DNA of 64,000 bases from Pseudomonas mandelii (GCF_900106065.1 NZ_LT629796.1:2578001-2642000), one strand, 5' to 3'; shown: positions 47,900 through 57,157, counted from the stretch's first letter. A program made the numbers and translations. The notes: generated by a model not told the origin, from the sequence alone.

Positions 47900-48789
47900 A
47901 GCGCTTCCGTTTCTCGAGTTTCATGCTGATCGCGGGCTTGCTGTTCATCTACGCGCCGATGCTGATCCTGGTGATCTACTCGTTCAACGCCTCGAAACTG
48001 GTGACGGTGTGGGGCGGCTGGTCGATCAAGTGGTACGTCGGTTTGATGGACAACACTCAATTGATGGGCTCGGTGGTGCGCTCGCTGGAAATCGCCTGCT
48101 ACACGGCGGTGGCGGCGGTGGCACTGGGTACGTTGGCGGCATTTGTGCTGACCCGTATCACCCACTTCAAGGGTCGCACGCTGTTCGGTGGCCTGGTCAC
48201 CGCGCCGCTGGTGATGCCCGAAGTGATCACCGGTCTGTCGCTGTTGCTGCTGTTCGTGGCCATGGCGCAGATGATCGGTTGGCCACAGGAACGCGGCATT
48301 GTCACCATCTGGATCGCTCACACCACGTTCTGTGCGGCGTATGTAGCGGTGGTGGTGTCGGCGCGCTTGCGTGAGCTGGACCTGTCCATCGAAGAGGCAG
48401 CCATGGACCTCGGTGCGCGGCCATGGAAGGTGTTCTTCTTGATCACCATCCCGATGATCGCGCCATCCCTGGGTGCCGGCGGCATGATGTCGTTCGCCCT
48501 GTCCCTGGATGACCTGGTGTTGGCGAGCTTCGTGTCGGGCCCGGGCTCCACGACCCTGCCGATGGAAGTGTTCTCGGCGGTGCGCCTTGGGGTTAAACCC
48601 GAGATCAACGCCGTGGCCAGCCTGATTCTGCTGGCGGTTTCGCTGATGACCTTCCTGGTCTGGTTCTTCAGCCGCCGTGCCGAAGAAGCGCGCAAGCGTG
48701 CGATCCAGCAGGCGATCGAAGAAAGCGCGGCCGACTCCTGGAAACAACCGGACGTGCGTCGCGCCCAGCAGGCGCCGGAAGCGGCTTGA
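47896..48789 (+). CDS. spuH: polyamine ABC transporter permease SpuH
   Basis: A 297-residue PotC/PotI-type permease with six membrane segments. EAA loop: IEEAAMDLGARPWKVFFLITIPMIAP. A charged, Ala/Glu/Arg-rich cytoplasmic tail (about 255-297) extends beyond usual PotC length. Last gene of the transport operon; a hairpin and a REPIN follow directly. Confidence 0.94.
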   Translation: MKRFRFSSFMLIAGLLFIYAPMLILVIYSFNASKLVTVWGGWSIKWYVGLMDNTQLMGSVVRSLEIACYTAVAAVALGTLAAFVLTRITHFKGRTLFGGLVTAPLVMPEVITGLSLLLLFVAMAQMIGWPQERGIVTIWIAHTTFCAAYVAVVVSARLRELDLSIEEAAMDLGARPWKVFFLITIPMIAPSLGAGGMMSFALSLDDLVLASFVSGPGSTTLPMEVFSAVRLGVKPEINAVASLILLAVSLMTFLVWFFSRRAEEARKRAIQQAIEESAADSWKQPDVRRAQQAPEAA

Positions 48790-48790
48790 A

Positions 48791-48816
48791 GGTTGGCCAC
48801 GATTATGTGGCCAACC
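48791..48816 (+). other. hairpin after spuH
   Basis: GGTTGGCCAC/GTGGCCAACC, perfect 10-bp stem with 6-nt loop, one base after the spuH stop; no T-run, so a weak or Rho-assisted terminator or an mRNA-stabilising structure. Confidence 0.6.
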
Positions 48817-48824
48817 CCGATCCA

Positions 48825-48917
48825 GTGTGGGAGCGAGCGTGCTCGCGATGAGGTCGTGTCAGTTGATAGAGATGTCGACTGACACACCGCATTCGCGAGC
48901 AGGCTAGCTCCCACAGT
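48825..48917. repeat. REPIN, family A
   Basis: Inverted pair of GTGTGGGAGCGAGCGTGCTC-type cores about 39 nt apart, between the convergent spuH and HD-domain genes. Confidence 0.88.
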
Positions 48918-48921
48918 TGTT

Positions 48922-49563
48922 TTAGGACATCCAGGGAGACTTGCGGATGATCTCGACGAAGTTCATCGGCTTGAACCCCGGCTCGCTGTCCACCAGCACA
49001 TCTGCGTTCACCGTGCCGAACGTAGTGTCCGGCTTGTGTTTGAAGCCATTGGCGAACGCGCACAGGATGCATTCCTTGAACCCCTCGCCTCGTGGGTGCG
49101 TATGCACCACTTCCTCACGCTGCACGGTGGGAAACGCGGCGTAATCGATACCCAGCACATCCATTTCCACACCGGCCGTGACCAATGCCACATTAGGCCG
49201 CAAGTGTTGCGGTACGCCCGGCGTGGTGTGCAGGGCGATCGAAAGCCACACCTGCTCGATATCGCCATCCGACAACCCATACGGCTTGAGGAACGCTTTG
49301 GCGGCGTTGGCGCTATCGACTTCGAAGCGCTCGTTGTCCGTGCGATGACCTTCCACCAGGCCCAGGTCATGGAACATGGCGCCGACGTAGAGCATCTCTG
49401 GATCGTAGGCCAACTGCTTGCGCTCACCGCTCAAGGCGCCGAACAGAAACACCCGGCGCGAATGGTGGTAAAGCAAATCGGACTCGGCGTCGCGAATGTA
49501 TTCGGTGGTGGCCTTGGCCAACGCGCTGTCGGGGATTTTGATACCGGCAATGATGCTGCTCAT
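48922..49563 (-). CDS. HD-domain phosphohydrolase-like protein
   Basis: A 213-residue metal-dependent HD protein. The ligands are visible as His in YHHSRRVFLFG, the His-Asp pair in VGAMFHDLGLVEGH, a third His in SIALHTTPG, and a late Asp in MDVLGIDYAAF. The ATG at 49563 follows AGGAAAGCACC and starts MSSIIAGIKIPD; the earlier in-frame Met is rejected. Cyanamide hydratase-like and generic phosphohydrolase HD proteins share this layout, so substrate is open. It lies opposite the GlxA-type regulator across a 336-bp region, suggesting regulation by it. Confidence 0.85.
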   Translation of the reverse strand: MSSIIAGIKIPDSALAKATTEYIRDAESDLLYHHSRRVFLFGALSGERKQLAYDPEMLYVGAMFHDLGLVEGHRTDNERFEVDSANAAKAFLKPYGLSDGDIEQVWLSIALHTTPGVPQHLRPNVALVTAGVEMDVLGIDYAAFPTVQREEVVHTHPRGEGFKECILCAFANGFKHKPDTTFGTVNADVLVDSEPGFKPMNFVEIIRKSPWMS

Positions 49564-49736
49564 GGTGCTTTCCTTGTGGGGAACGCCGTGGCGGCGCTGA
49601 TGGAACAAGTCTGTTCCGGCCTCCAAAACCGGACAATCGATCCATGGCTGCGATCCCGGCCAATGAGCATGCAAATCGCGCCAACCTCGCTTGTTGCGCC
49701 CGGGTTGGCTAAGTTTGGTACCGGCAAATACGCTTT
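49564..49736. other. non-coding part of the HD/GlxA divergent region
   Basis: About 170 nt upstream of the HD-domain gene, without a gene. It contains TTTGGTACCGGCAAATACG near the REPIN border. Presumably promoter DNA; no operator recognised. Confidence 0.4.
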
Positions 49737-49869
49737 TGTGGCGAGGGAGCTTGCTCCCGCTGGGCTGCGAAGCGGCTCCAAAACCTGCAACTCAATTACA
49801 CCAGGCAAACAGTAGTGACAGGAATGGGAGTGCTGCGCACTCCAGCGGGAGCAAGCTCCCTCGCCACAG
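49737..49869. repeat. REPIN, family B
   Basis: Inverted TGTGGCGAGGGAGCTTGCTC copies between the HD-domain gene and the GlxA-type regulator. Unusually it sits in a divergent (promoter) region rather than downstream of genes. Confidence 0.9.
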
Positions 49870-49899
49870 GTAAGTGTGACCCGTAGAGGCAGTCCAACC

Positions 49900-50865
49900 A
49901 TGAGTAAAACCGTTGCCATCGTAGTGTTCGCTGGCGTCCAGTCGTTGGACGTCACCGGTCCCATGGATGTGTTTTGCGAAGCCAATCGCTTCCTCGAACC
50001 GCATGACCATTACCGGCTAGAGGTTATCGGCGTCGAGCACGGGATGATGGCGTGCTCCAACGGTTTGTCGCTCAATGCCCATCGGCATTTCAGCGAAGCG
50101 CTGGAGGCTTATGACTTGCTGCTGGTGGCCGGCGGGCCGCAATTGCCGTTCCTGGATTTTGGCGCGGCCTTCGATGGCTGGTTGCGCGATGCCTGTGCGC
50201 GGGCGCAACGATTTGGTTCGATCTGCAACGGCGCGTTCATGCTGGCCCGGGCCGGATTGCTCGAAGGACGGACCGTCACCACCCATTGGGATGATGCCGC
50301 GGCGTTGGCGACAGCGTGCCCATCGACTCAGGTCGATGCCGATCGCCTCTACGTTCAGGACGGCGAGCTCTTCACCTCGGCCGGCGTCACGGCGGGGATT
50401 GATTTATCGTTGTACCTCTTGGCCCGGGACCACGGACCGGAAGTGGCGTTGAGCGTGGCCAAGCGGCTGGTGGTGTTCACCCAACGCTCGGGCGGGCAAT
50501 CGCAGTTCAGCCCGTTCCTCACACCCCACGCCGAACCGACGTCGGCGGTGGCACTGGTGCAACTCTACGTCCTGGCCAACCTGACCGGCGACCTGACCAT
50601 TGCCGATCTGGCGAACGCGGCCAACATGAGTGCCCGCAACTTTTCCCGGGTGTTCGCCAAGGAGGCGAAAATCACCCCGGCGGAATTCGTCGAGCGGGCG
50701 AGGGTGGACGCGGCGCGGGTGCTGCTTGAAAGCACCCATTCACCGCTCAAAACGGTGGCGTATCAATGCGGGTTTCGCGATGCCCAGCACATGCGCACGG
50801 TGTTCAGTCGCCGATTGGGAGTGACGCCGCAGCAGTTCAGGCTGAATTTTGCGGCGATGGTTTGA
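49900..50865 (+). CDS. GlxA-family transcriptional regulator (DJ-1/PfpI plus AraC HTH)
   Basis: A 321-residue regulator. The N-terminal DJ-1/PfpI-like domain (about 1-190) begins KTVAIVVFAGVQSLDVTGPMD and contains RFGSICNGAFMLARAG around the nucleophile-elbow Cys. The C-terminal AraC domain (about 215-321) has two helix-turn-helices, LTIADLANAANMSARNFSRVF and LKTVAYQCGFRDAQHMRTVF. Relatives regulate carnitine, betaine, arginine or isonitrile catabolism. Inducer unknown; the divergent HD-domain gene is a candidate target. Confidence 0.9.
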   Translation: MSKTVAIVVFAGVQSLDVTGPMDVFCEANRFLEPHDHYRLEVIGVEHGMMACSNGLSLNAHRHFSEALEAYDLLLVAGGPQLPFLDFGAAFDGWLRDACARAQRFGSICNGAFMLARAGLLEGRTVTTHWDDAAALATACPSTQVDADRLYVQDGELFTSAGVTAGIDLSLYLLARDHGPEVALSVAKRLVVFTQRSGGQSQFSPFLTPHAEPTSAVALVQLYVLANLTGDLTIADLANAANMSARNFSRVFAKEAKITPAEFVERARVDAARVLLESTHSPLKTVAYQCGFRDAQHMRTVFSRRLGVTPQQFRLNFAAMV

Positions 50866-50895
50866 GCCATGAACAGGCGTTGTTCTTGCGGGCCT

Positions 50896-50969
50896 CATCG
50901 CCAGCAGGCTGGCTCCCACAATGGATCTGCGTGTACAGGATCACTGTGGGAGCCAGCCTGCTGGCAATA
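50896..50969. repeat. REPIN, family A variant
   Basis: CATCGCCAGCAGGCTGGCTC and its inverted partner TGTGGGAGCCAGCCTGCTGG, 24 nt apart, between convergent genes. Confidence 0.88.
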
Positions 50970-50974
50970 CAAAA

Positions 50975-53383
50975 CTATTGAGCACTTCGCGCCGGCAACA
51001 GCTTCAACGTACTGCGCGTATTGGCCGTGACTTCTTCGTTATTGAAGTGCGCCTCGTAGTAAATCCCTTCGACATACGCTTCGGCCTGGTCTTCGTAATG
51101 GCTGTCGAACGGCACGCCGCTCTGGCCGACCGGGTTGATGGTCAGGCTGTGGGCCGGGTCGGCAAAGTCCACCAGGCGCCGCGTCGATGGGCCATACGTC
51201 ACCGGCCACGGCGCCGGGCCAATCTTGGCCGAGAGGTTGTTCGGCACTTCATGGGTGCCGGGCGCCGCGAACGGGCCGACGTTGAAGATTCGGTCCAGCG
51301 GCTTCTGCACGCCCAAGGGGTGATCGTGGGTCAGGGTGTGCGCCTTGCCCCACTGCCAGTGCGCGACGTCAGGGCCAAGGGTGGTCTTGAGGTGGGCGAT
51401 GCTCGCTTGCCAGGCCACTTTCACTGTATCGGCGCGGGTTTCCTTGCCGAGGGTGTTGCGGTTGTCCCACCACGGCGAATCGGCCGTCGCGGCCAGGCGG
51501 GGTAGCGCAGCGTCGATCACGCGAGTCGAGAGCAGGGCCTCGAAAAAATCATTCCCCAGCTCATCGTGCATCGTCGCGTCGGCCAGGTTGAACAGGAACT
51601 GGTTGAACAGCGTGGCGCTGGTGGAATCCAGCGGGTAATCGCCTTTCCATTGCGCCAGTTGCTCGACCAGTTTCAGTTCGGCGGGATCGCTCACCCCTTC
51701 ACGCAGTACCGGCAACAGCGGCGCCAACAGACGCGGGCCGTAGGCGGTGGTGGTGCCCAGTTGCAGCTTCTGGTTGGCCTCGTTGTCCCATTTCACGCTC
51801 TTGTCGCTGAGCTGATGATTGAGTTGCTGGCCGCGATCGGCGAGGTTGTAGTAACCGGGAATCTCCATGCCGGTCGGCGACACGGGCTGGAAGTTGGCCG
51901 AGACGATGTAGCCGCGCGCCGGATTTTCTTCCTGCGGGTTGGCGCTGAACGGGTAGAAACCGTCCTTGTCCGCCTGATTGGTGCTGCCGTCGAGGATGAA
52001 ACCGGGCTTCACCCCGGCCGCACGTTTGGGCAGCAGCGCCGAGGCCCACCAACCGATGTCGCCCTTGGCGTTGGCGTAGACGATGTTCAATCCCGGTGCC
52101 TGAACCTTGGCCGCTGCGGCGCGGGCCTTGGCCAGGGTGTCGGCGCGGTTGAGCTGGTAGAAACCTTCGAGGATCGGGTTCGGCGTTTCAAGGAACGCCC
52201 ACCACATGGACACCGGTGTCTTGCCGGCGGCGCTGCCCAGCACATCGTTGATGATCGGGCCGTGGGGCGACTGGCGCAGCTTCAGGGTGACCGGCGCCTG
52301 GCCTTTCACCGCGATCTGTTGCTCGGTGTTGACCATGTCGACCCATTTGCCGCGATACCAGACCTGGTTCGGGTTGTCCGGGTTGATCTTCTCGGCGATC
52401 AGGTCGAGGTCGTCGTTCTGGAACATCGTCAGGCTCCAGCCGAAGTCCAGGTTGTGGCCGAGAAAGGCAAACGGCACCAGCGCCTGATGATGACCGTAGA
52501 GCTCGAAGCCCGGCGCCGACAATTGCGCCTCGTACCATACCGACGGCACCGAGAAGCGAATGTGCGGGTCACCGGCCAGCAGCGGCTTGCCGCTTTTGCT
52601 GCGGTTGCCGGCAATCACCCAGGCGTTGCTGCCTTCGAACTGCGGCAGGCCGTTGTCGGCCAAGGCCTGTTCGCTCAGGCGGGCGAGGGCGTTCAGGTCT
52701 TTCCAGTCACCGGCAGCGAGGGCGGGGCCGGGTGTGCGCGTCTTGGCCAATACGCCTTTGGGCTGCCAGTCGAGTTCGAAAACACTCAGGTACTCGACGC
52801 CCAGTTGGTCGCGCACAAACGTCAGTAAAGGCTCGGTGCGAAACGCGGCGGCAAAACTGTACGCCATGTAACCGGCGACGCTGATGCTGTCTTCGGCGGT
52901 GAACGGGCGCTTGTGGATGCCCAGCACGTCGAACTCCATGGGCGCCGCGTGAGTGTCCTGATACTGGTTGATGCCATCCAGATAGGCTTCCAGCGCCTTC
53001 CATGCCGGTGACTGACGATCCAGTGCGGCCACATAACTCTCGGCGCGCTCCCGGATACGCAAGCTGCGGAACAGTTTGTCGGTGTCGATCAGTTTCGGAC
53101 CGAGGATTTCGGCCAGCTCACCCCGGGCGAGGCGGCGCATGGCTTCCATCTGGAACAACCGATCCTGAGCCTGCACGTAGCCGAGGGTGCGGTAGAGGTC
53201 GGTTTCGTTTTCGGCGCGGATATGCGGCACGCCGCGCTCGTCGTAACGCACGGTCACCGAGCCCTGAAGATGCTGCAACTCCACCTGGCCCTGGCGCGTC
53301 GGCTGCTTGATGTACACGTACCCGCCGACCCCGATGACGAGCGTGACGATCAGCAATACAAGTACGGTCAGGACGCGTTTCAT
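50975..53383 (-). CDS. penicillin acylase-family protein, HacB-like AHL acylase
   Basis: An 802-residue Ntn-hydrolase precursor. The signal-anchor MKRVLTVLVLLIVTLVIGVGG starts it; the alpha chain would end before the nucleophile Ser252 in FEGSNAWVIAG, where autocatalytic cleavage gives the beta chain. The conserved beta-chain Asn region follows. In PAO1 the gene next to spuH (PA0305, hacB) encodes an acyl-homoserine-lactone acylase; the same position and family suggest orthology. Length and intact Ser252 argue for an active enzyme. Substrate could be AHL, penicillin-like or other N-acyl amides. The ATG at 53383 follows AAGGAGTCACC. Confidence 0.9.
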   Translation of the reverse strand: MKRVLTVLVLLIVTLVIGVGGYVYIKQPTRQGQVELQHLQGSVTVRYDERGVPHIRAENETDLYRTLGYVQAQDRLFQMEAMRRLARGELAEILGPKLIDTDKLFRSLRIRERAESYVAALDRQSPAWKALEAYLDGINQYQDTHAAPMEFDVLGIHKRPFTAEDSISVAGYMAYSFAAAFRTEPLLTFVRDQLGVEYLSVFELDWQPKGVLAKTRTPGPALAAGDWKDLNALARLSEQALADNGLPQFEGSNAWVIAGNRSKSGKPLLAGDPHIRFSVPSVWYEAQLSAPGFELYGHHQALVPFAFLGHNLDFGWSLTMFQNDDLDLIAEKINPDNPNQVWYRGKWVDMVNTEQQIAVKGQAPVTLKLRQSPHGPIINDVLGSAAGKTPVSMWWAFLETPNPILEGFYQLNRADTLAKARAAAAKVQAPGLNIVYANAKGDIGWWASALLPKRAAGVKPGFILDGSTNQADKDGFYPFSANPQEENPARGYIVSANFQPVSPTGMEIPGYYNLADRGQQLNHQLSDKSVKWDNEANQKLQLGTTTAYGPRLLAPLLPVLREGVSDPAELKLVEQLAQWKGDYPLDSTSATLFNQFLFNLADATMHDELGNDFFEALLSTRVIDAALPRLAATADSPWWDNRNTLGKETRADTVKVAWQASIAHLKTTLGPDVAHWQWGKAHTLTHDHPLGVQKPLDRIFNVGPFAAPGTHEVPNNLSAKIGPAPWPVTYGPSTRRLVDFADPAHSLTINPVGQSGVPFDSHYEDQAEAYVEGIYYEAHFNNEEVTANTRSTLKLLPARSAQ

Positions 53384-53485
53384 GGTGACTCCTTGTTCTT
53401 CGGGATTGCCGCCCGTGCGGGCTGCAAACATGTAGCACAGACCTTCTGTGCCGGGCATCGCGGTCCTGGAAAAGTCAGGATTGCC

Positions 53486-54064
53486 TTACTTCGCTTCCTC
53501 CGGCCAAGGACAGTAGCAACCGACCGCCAGCGTATGGGTGGCGCCCACCGCACGACCTTCGCTGAGTGCTTGCAGGATGGGCTCGATAAAGCTGTTGTTC
53601 GAATTGCAGGTCAGGCCTTCGCTGTACGGGCCGAAGTAGGCCAGTTTGCCGCTGCGGTCCCAGATCGCCACCGCCGGGCTGGCGGGGATCTGTTCGGAAC
53701 CCGGGAGAACGGTGATGGTTTTCAGGCGGCTCAAGGTGCTGGGCAACTGACCGTGGCTGCCGGGTTTTTGGACCGCGTAAAACTCCACGCCCTGCGGTAC
53801 GTATTGATCGACCAGTTCAGTCAGGTGTTGCTGGTTGCCGACATTGCACGGGCAGGCCGGGTCCCAGAAGTGCACCAGGCGTATGGCGCCGGGGCCGGCG
53901 AGGTCGGCGGGCAGGCGCAGCGGATCACCGGAAAATAACGCGGTGTGTGAACTGAAGGCGCGCAGGTAGCGCCCCTGAAACCAGTCATAGGCCGCCCACA
54001 AGACGCCGGCACACACGAGGGCGAGCAGGCTGGCAAGCAGTGTGGTGCGGTAGGCCGGGCGCAT
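53486..54064 (-). CDS. DUF6436-type, thioredoxin-fold membrane protein
   Basis: A 192-residue protein with one N-terminal membrane anchor (about residues 7-25). A thioredoxin-like periplasmic domain follows, with the motif WDPACPCNVGNQQHL in place of the usual CxxC (here CPC). Two further Cys pairs occur late (LTCNSNN and VGCYCPWPEE). Start at ATG 54064 was chosen; a TTG three codons earlier is too close to the GAGGA site. A redox role is plausible but unproven. It lies 102 bp upstream of the acylase gene on the same strand and might help its disulfides. Confidence 0.75.
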   Translation of the reverse strand: MRPAYRTTLLASLLALVCAGVLWAAYDWFQGRYLRAFSSHTALFSGDPLRLPADLAGPGAIRLVHFWDPACPCNVGNQQHLTELVDQYVPQGVEFYAVQKPGSHGQLPSTLSRLKTITVLPGSEQIPASPAVAIWDRSGKLAYFGPYSEGLTCNSNNSFIEPILQALSEGRAVGATHTLAVGCYCPWPEEAK

Positions 54065-54162
54065 GGGTTTCAATCCTCGAAGGTCGGCTAGCTTGCCATG
54101 CTTGCCGCGACAGATGAATATCGCAGGCCCATAAAGTCTGTTTAACGCTCTGGAAATAGCTC

Positions 54163-55110
54163 ATGTCTGCCACTTTCGACCCCGATCATTTGCGCGCCAG
54201 CCTGCGGCCATTGGCCGAATGGCAGCCGCTTTCGGTGGAAGCGCTGGCCTATCAGCGGTTTTACGGGCTGGATTTTCCGGGGCGAATGCTGCGCCGCGGA
54301 TTGGGGCGTTTCGGGGTCGATGGCTATGAAGTGGTCAGCCAGGTCTGGTGGCCTGACCAGGCGAAGGCGACCCTGTTTATGTTCCATGGCTTCTACGATC
54401 ACACCGGGCTCTACCGACATGTGATCGAGTGGGCGCTGGATCAGGGCTTCGCAGTGATTGCCTGCGACTTGCCGGGGCATGGTCTGTCCAGTGGCGAGCG
54501 GGCGAGCATCAAGGATTTCGCCGAGTATCAGCACACCCTGGAAGGGTTGCTTGCCGAGGCGCAGTCGCTTGACCTCCCACAGCCGTGGCATCTGTGCGGG
54601 CAAAGTACTGGCGGGGCGATCGTGATCGATCATGTACTTAACCACGGTGCAGACAGTCCGGCCCAGGGTCAGGTGATTCTGCTGTCACCGCTGGTTCGGC
54701 CGCGCGCCTGGGGCTGGTCGCAGCTCAGTTATTACCTGCTCAAGCCTTTCGTGAACGGCATTGCCAGGCGCTTCAGCGAGAACTCCAACGACCCTGAGTT
54801 CCTGTCGTTCCTGCAAGCCGATCCGTTGCAAGCGCTGCGACTGCCAACGGCGTGGGTCGGTGCGTTGGCGCGGTGGATCAAGCGAATCGAGGCGGCACCG
54901 AACAGTCCACGGCGACCGCTGATTGTGCAGGGGCAGTCGGACATGACGGTGGATTGGGAGCATAACCTTGAGGTGTTGAAGGCCAAGTTTGATCGGCCGC
55001 AGGTATTGATGCTGCCGGAGGCGCGGCATCATCTGGCGAATGAGACGGTTGGGTTGCGGCGGGAGTATTTCGGGTTTTTGACCAAGCGGATCAAGGGTCG
55101 GAATCTTTAG
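54163..55110 (+). CDS. alpha/beta hydrolase (monoacylglycerol lipase-like)
   Basis: A 315-residue serine hydrolase. The lid-type layout matches the hydrolase_4 family: oxyanion region MFHGFYDHTGLYRH, GHGLSSGERASI, nucleophile Ser148 in LCGQSTGGA, Asp in QGQSDMTVDWEHN and His in EARHHLANE. No signal peptide. It stands alone, divergent from the thioredoxin-fold gene. Lysophospholipase or monoglyceride lipase activity is likely from family, not demonstrated. Confidence 0.9.
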   Translation: MSATFDPDHLRASLRPLAEWQPLSVEALAYQRFYGLDFPGRMLRRGLGRFGVDGYEVVSQVWWPDQAKATLFMFHGFYDHTGLYRHVIEWALDQGFAVIACDLPGHGLSSGERASIKDFAEYQHTLEGLLAEAQSLDLPQPWHLCGQSTGGAIVIDHVLNHGADSPAQGQVILLSPLVRPRAWGWSQLSYYLLKPFVNGIARRFSENSNDPEFLSFLQADPLQALRLPTAWVGALARWIKRIEAAPNSPRRPLIVQGQSDMTVDWEHNLEVLKAKFDRPQVLMLPEARHHLANETVGLRREYFGFLTKRIKGRNL

Positions 55111-55160
55111 CGCAAGTGAGGGCCTCATCGCGGGCAAGTCGGTGTATCAGGCGCTAAAGA

Positions 55161-55913
55161 TTACTGACTGAGATTCGCCGGATCCTGCCCCACCGCCAAC
55201 CCCGCCCGAATGGCTGCCAGCGCTGCCTGGTAATAAGCCTTGCCCTCGGTGGACTCGGCAAACGTGGCGAACTCTTCCAGTTCTTCATCCGACAGATCGC
55301 GATACACATACAACAGCGTGTTGTTCAGATCAGCACCAATCTGTTCCATCAAACGCTGGCGCTGTCCGTTCAACACCCCTTGCGCCTGACCGCCACCGAG
55401 CAACCCCGGGATCATCGAACTCAGGCTGTCAGCCGCGACACCGGCGATCGCCAGGCTGACTTCCGCACCAGCCTCGCGAGCGGGCAGGGCCTGGGCCAGG
55501 TGGCCGATGATCAGCAGACGGCTGTCACTGGCCTGAATCTTCGGCAAACCCTTGGCGTTTTTCGCCAGTTGATCGCGACGGGTCGCCAGCAATTCGGCGG
55601 CGACGATTTTCTTGCCCAGGGGCGATTGAAAGAAGGTCAGCGCAGGTTGCGGATCGGCGAGGCTTTTGCGCAATTGAGCTTCGGCGCGCTGGTCCACGGC
55701 CTGGGAGGCGAAACGTTGATTGCTGTTGTTCACCAAGGCTTGAAACACCGCCGGTGGCAGGCTGTTCTGGTAGCGCTGCTGAGCGGCAGAGAGGGCGTCG
55801 TTAAAATGCGCGCGCTGATCTGGCCAACCGGCGACCTTGTACAACTGGTCGTGGCCGTCTGCCCAAGCGGGCAACACACAGAGCATCAGCAATGAAAAAA
55901 ACAAACGGCGCAT
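55161..55913 (-). CDS. DUF2059 family exported protein
   Basis: A 250-residue protein with signal peptide MRRLFFSLLMLCVLPAWA. The DUF2059-like helical region occurs near the C terminus (LYVYRDLSDEELEEFATFAESTEGKAYYQAALAA, split by one turn). The earlier in-frame start was rejected because AGGAGTCCCT precedes the ATG at 55913 and the signal peptide starts there. Function unknown; periplasmic. Confidence 0.85.
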   Translation of the reverse strand: MRRLFFSLLMLCVLPAWADGHDQLYKVAGWPDQRAHFNDALSAAQQRYQNSLPPAVFQALVNNSNQRFASQAVDQRAEAQLRKSLADPQPALTFFQSPLGKKIVAAELLATRRDQLAKNAKGLPKIQASDSRLLIIGHLAQALPAREAGAEVSLAIAGVAADSLSSMIPGLLGGGQAQGVLNGQRQRLMEQIGADLNNTLLYVYRDLSDEELEEFATFAESTEGKAYYQAALAAIRAGLAVGQDPANLSQ

Positions 55914-56036
55914 AGGGACTCCTGTCAGCAGGCGACTATTCTCCGTGCGGCTTTCGTACTTGTCGAGAATTCGTATCAGTAATCCGACAAATCCTCCGCC
56001 GCGCGGCTCTGTCGGATTTGCAGGCACAGGAATACT

Positions 56037-56669
56037 ATGCGCGCCATGCAAATATCCTCTGATCACCCGCTGCTGTTACGTATCGTCGACGACCTGGCCG
56101 AGCGCGGCTGGTCGCAGCAGAATATTTTCCTGCCTCTGGGTCTGACCCGGAAACTGGCGGCTGAGTGCCGTAAACGTGCAGCTGAGGGCGAACTGGCCCC
56201 GGCGGCCGTGGGGCGAGGGCCGACGTCGGAGATTCGCGAGGGGATCCGCGGCGACCACATCCAGTGGATCGAGCCCGGCCAGGCGTTGGCGTGCGACAGT
56301 TACCTGAGCTTGATGGACAGCCTGCGCGAGGCGATGAATCGCGGGTTGTACCTGGGCCTGGAAGATTTCGAAAGCCATTTTGCCCTGTACCCGCCCGGTG
56401 CGTTTTACCTCAAGCATGTCGATCGTTTTCGGGATGACGACCGGCGCATGGTTTCGGCGGTGATCTACCTCAATGACGGCTGGCTGCCCGAGCACGGAGG
56501 CCAGTTGCGCATGTACCTGGAGGACGGCGTCGAACACGACGTGGTGCCCACTGGCGGATGCCTGGTGGTGTTTCTGTCAGGCGAGGTGCCTCACGAAGTC
56601 CTGCCCGCGACCCGGGATCGCCTTTCATTGACGGGCTGGTTCCGGCGCCGCGGTAACGAGCCGTTCTGA
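56037..56669 (+). CDS. 2OG-Fe(II) oxygenase family protein
   Basis: A 210-residue prolyl-hydroxylase-like oxygenase. The iron ligands are His and Asp in YLKHVDRFRDDD and the distal His in GEVPHEVLP, with the 2-oxoglutarate Arg in RDRLSLTGWFRRR. AVIYLNDGWLPEHGGQLRMY is the typical core strand. AGGA lies 5 nt before the ATG; a second ATG three codons later is possible. It ends 2 nt before the DUF523 gene, so the two form an operon. Substrate unknown; an elongation-factor prolyl hydroxylase is one family possibility. Confidence 0.88.
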   Translation: MRAMQISSDHPLLLRIVDDLAERGWSQQNIFLPLGLTRKLAAECRKRAAEGELAPAAVGRGPTSEIREGIRGDHIQWIEPGQALACDSYLSLMDSLREAMNRGLYLGLEDFESHFALYPPGAFYLKHVDRFRDDDRRMVSAVIYLNDGWLPEHGGQLRMYLEDGVEHDVVPTGGCLVVFLSGEVPHEVLPATRDRLSLTGWFRRRGNEPF

Positions 56670-56671
56670 TC

Positions 56672-57157
56672 ATGCAGAAGATTCTGGTAAGCCGCTGCCT
56701 GCTGGGCCATCGCGTGCGTTACGACGGCGGGGCGAGCGGGCCGTTCGATCAGCTTCAACAGTGGCTCGATGAAGGTCGCGTGGTGCCGTTGTGCCCGGAG
56801 GTTGCCGGTGGTTTGCCAACACCCAGGGCTGCAGCGGAAATTCCGGGCGGGCAGGGCGGTGAAGTGCTGGATGGCCACGCCTCCGTCATCACTACCGAGG
56901 GTGAGGATGTCAGCGCCGAGTTTCTCTCGGGGGCTTATCAGGCGCTGGAGTTGGTGCGAAAGCACGACATCCGCATCGCCGTGCTCAAGGCCAACAGCCC
57001 GTCGTGCGGGAACTTGCTGACGTATGACGGGAGCTTCAGCGGTGTGAAGGTCAGCGGCGAGGGGGTGACGGCGGCGTTGCTCAAGCGCCATGGTGTGCAA
57101 GTCTTCAGTGAGTTGGAGCTGGCCGAAGCGTCCGCTGCATTGACCGCGCAAGACTAA
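56672..57157 (+). CDS. DUF523 family protein
   Basis: A 161-residue protein with the DUF523 pattern: ILVSRCLLGHRVRYDGG at the N terminus, VVPLCPEVAGGLPTPR and KANSPSCG around residue 110, which together give conserved Cys residues. No further domain. Translationally close to the oxygenase gene upstream (2-nt gap). Function unknown. Confidence 0.88.
   Translation: MQKILVSRCLLGHRVRYDGGASGPFDQLQQWLDEGRVVPLCPEVAGGLPTPRAAAEIPGGQGGEVLDGHASVITTEGEDVSAEFLSGAYQALELVRKHDIRIAVLKANSPSCGNLLTYDGSFSGVKVSGEGVTAALLKRHGVQVFSELELAEASAALTAQD

Noticed and set aside
55121..55142. REP-like remnant after the hydrolase gene
   Set aside because: GCCTCATCGCGGGCAAG resembles half a REP, but no palindrome remains; too degraded to annotate. 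A similar fragment near 57169-57192 was also left out.
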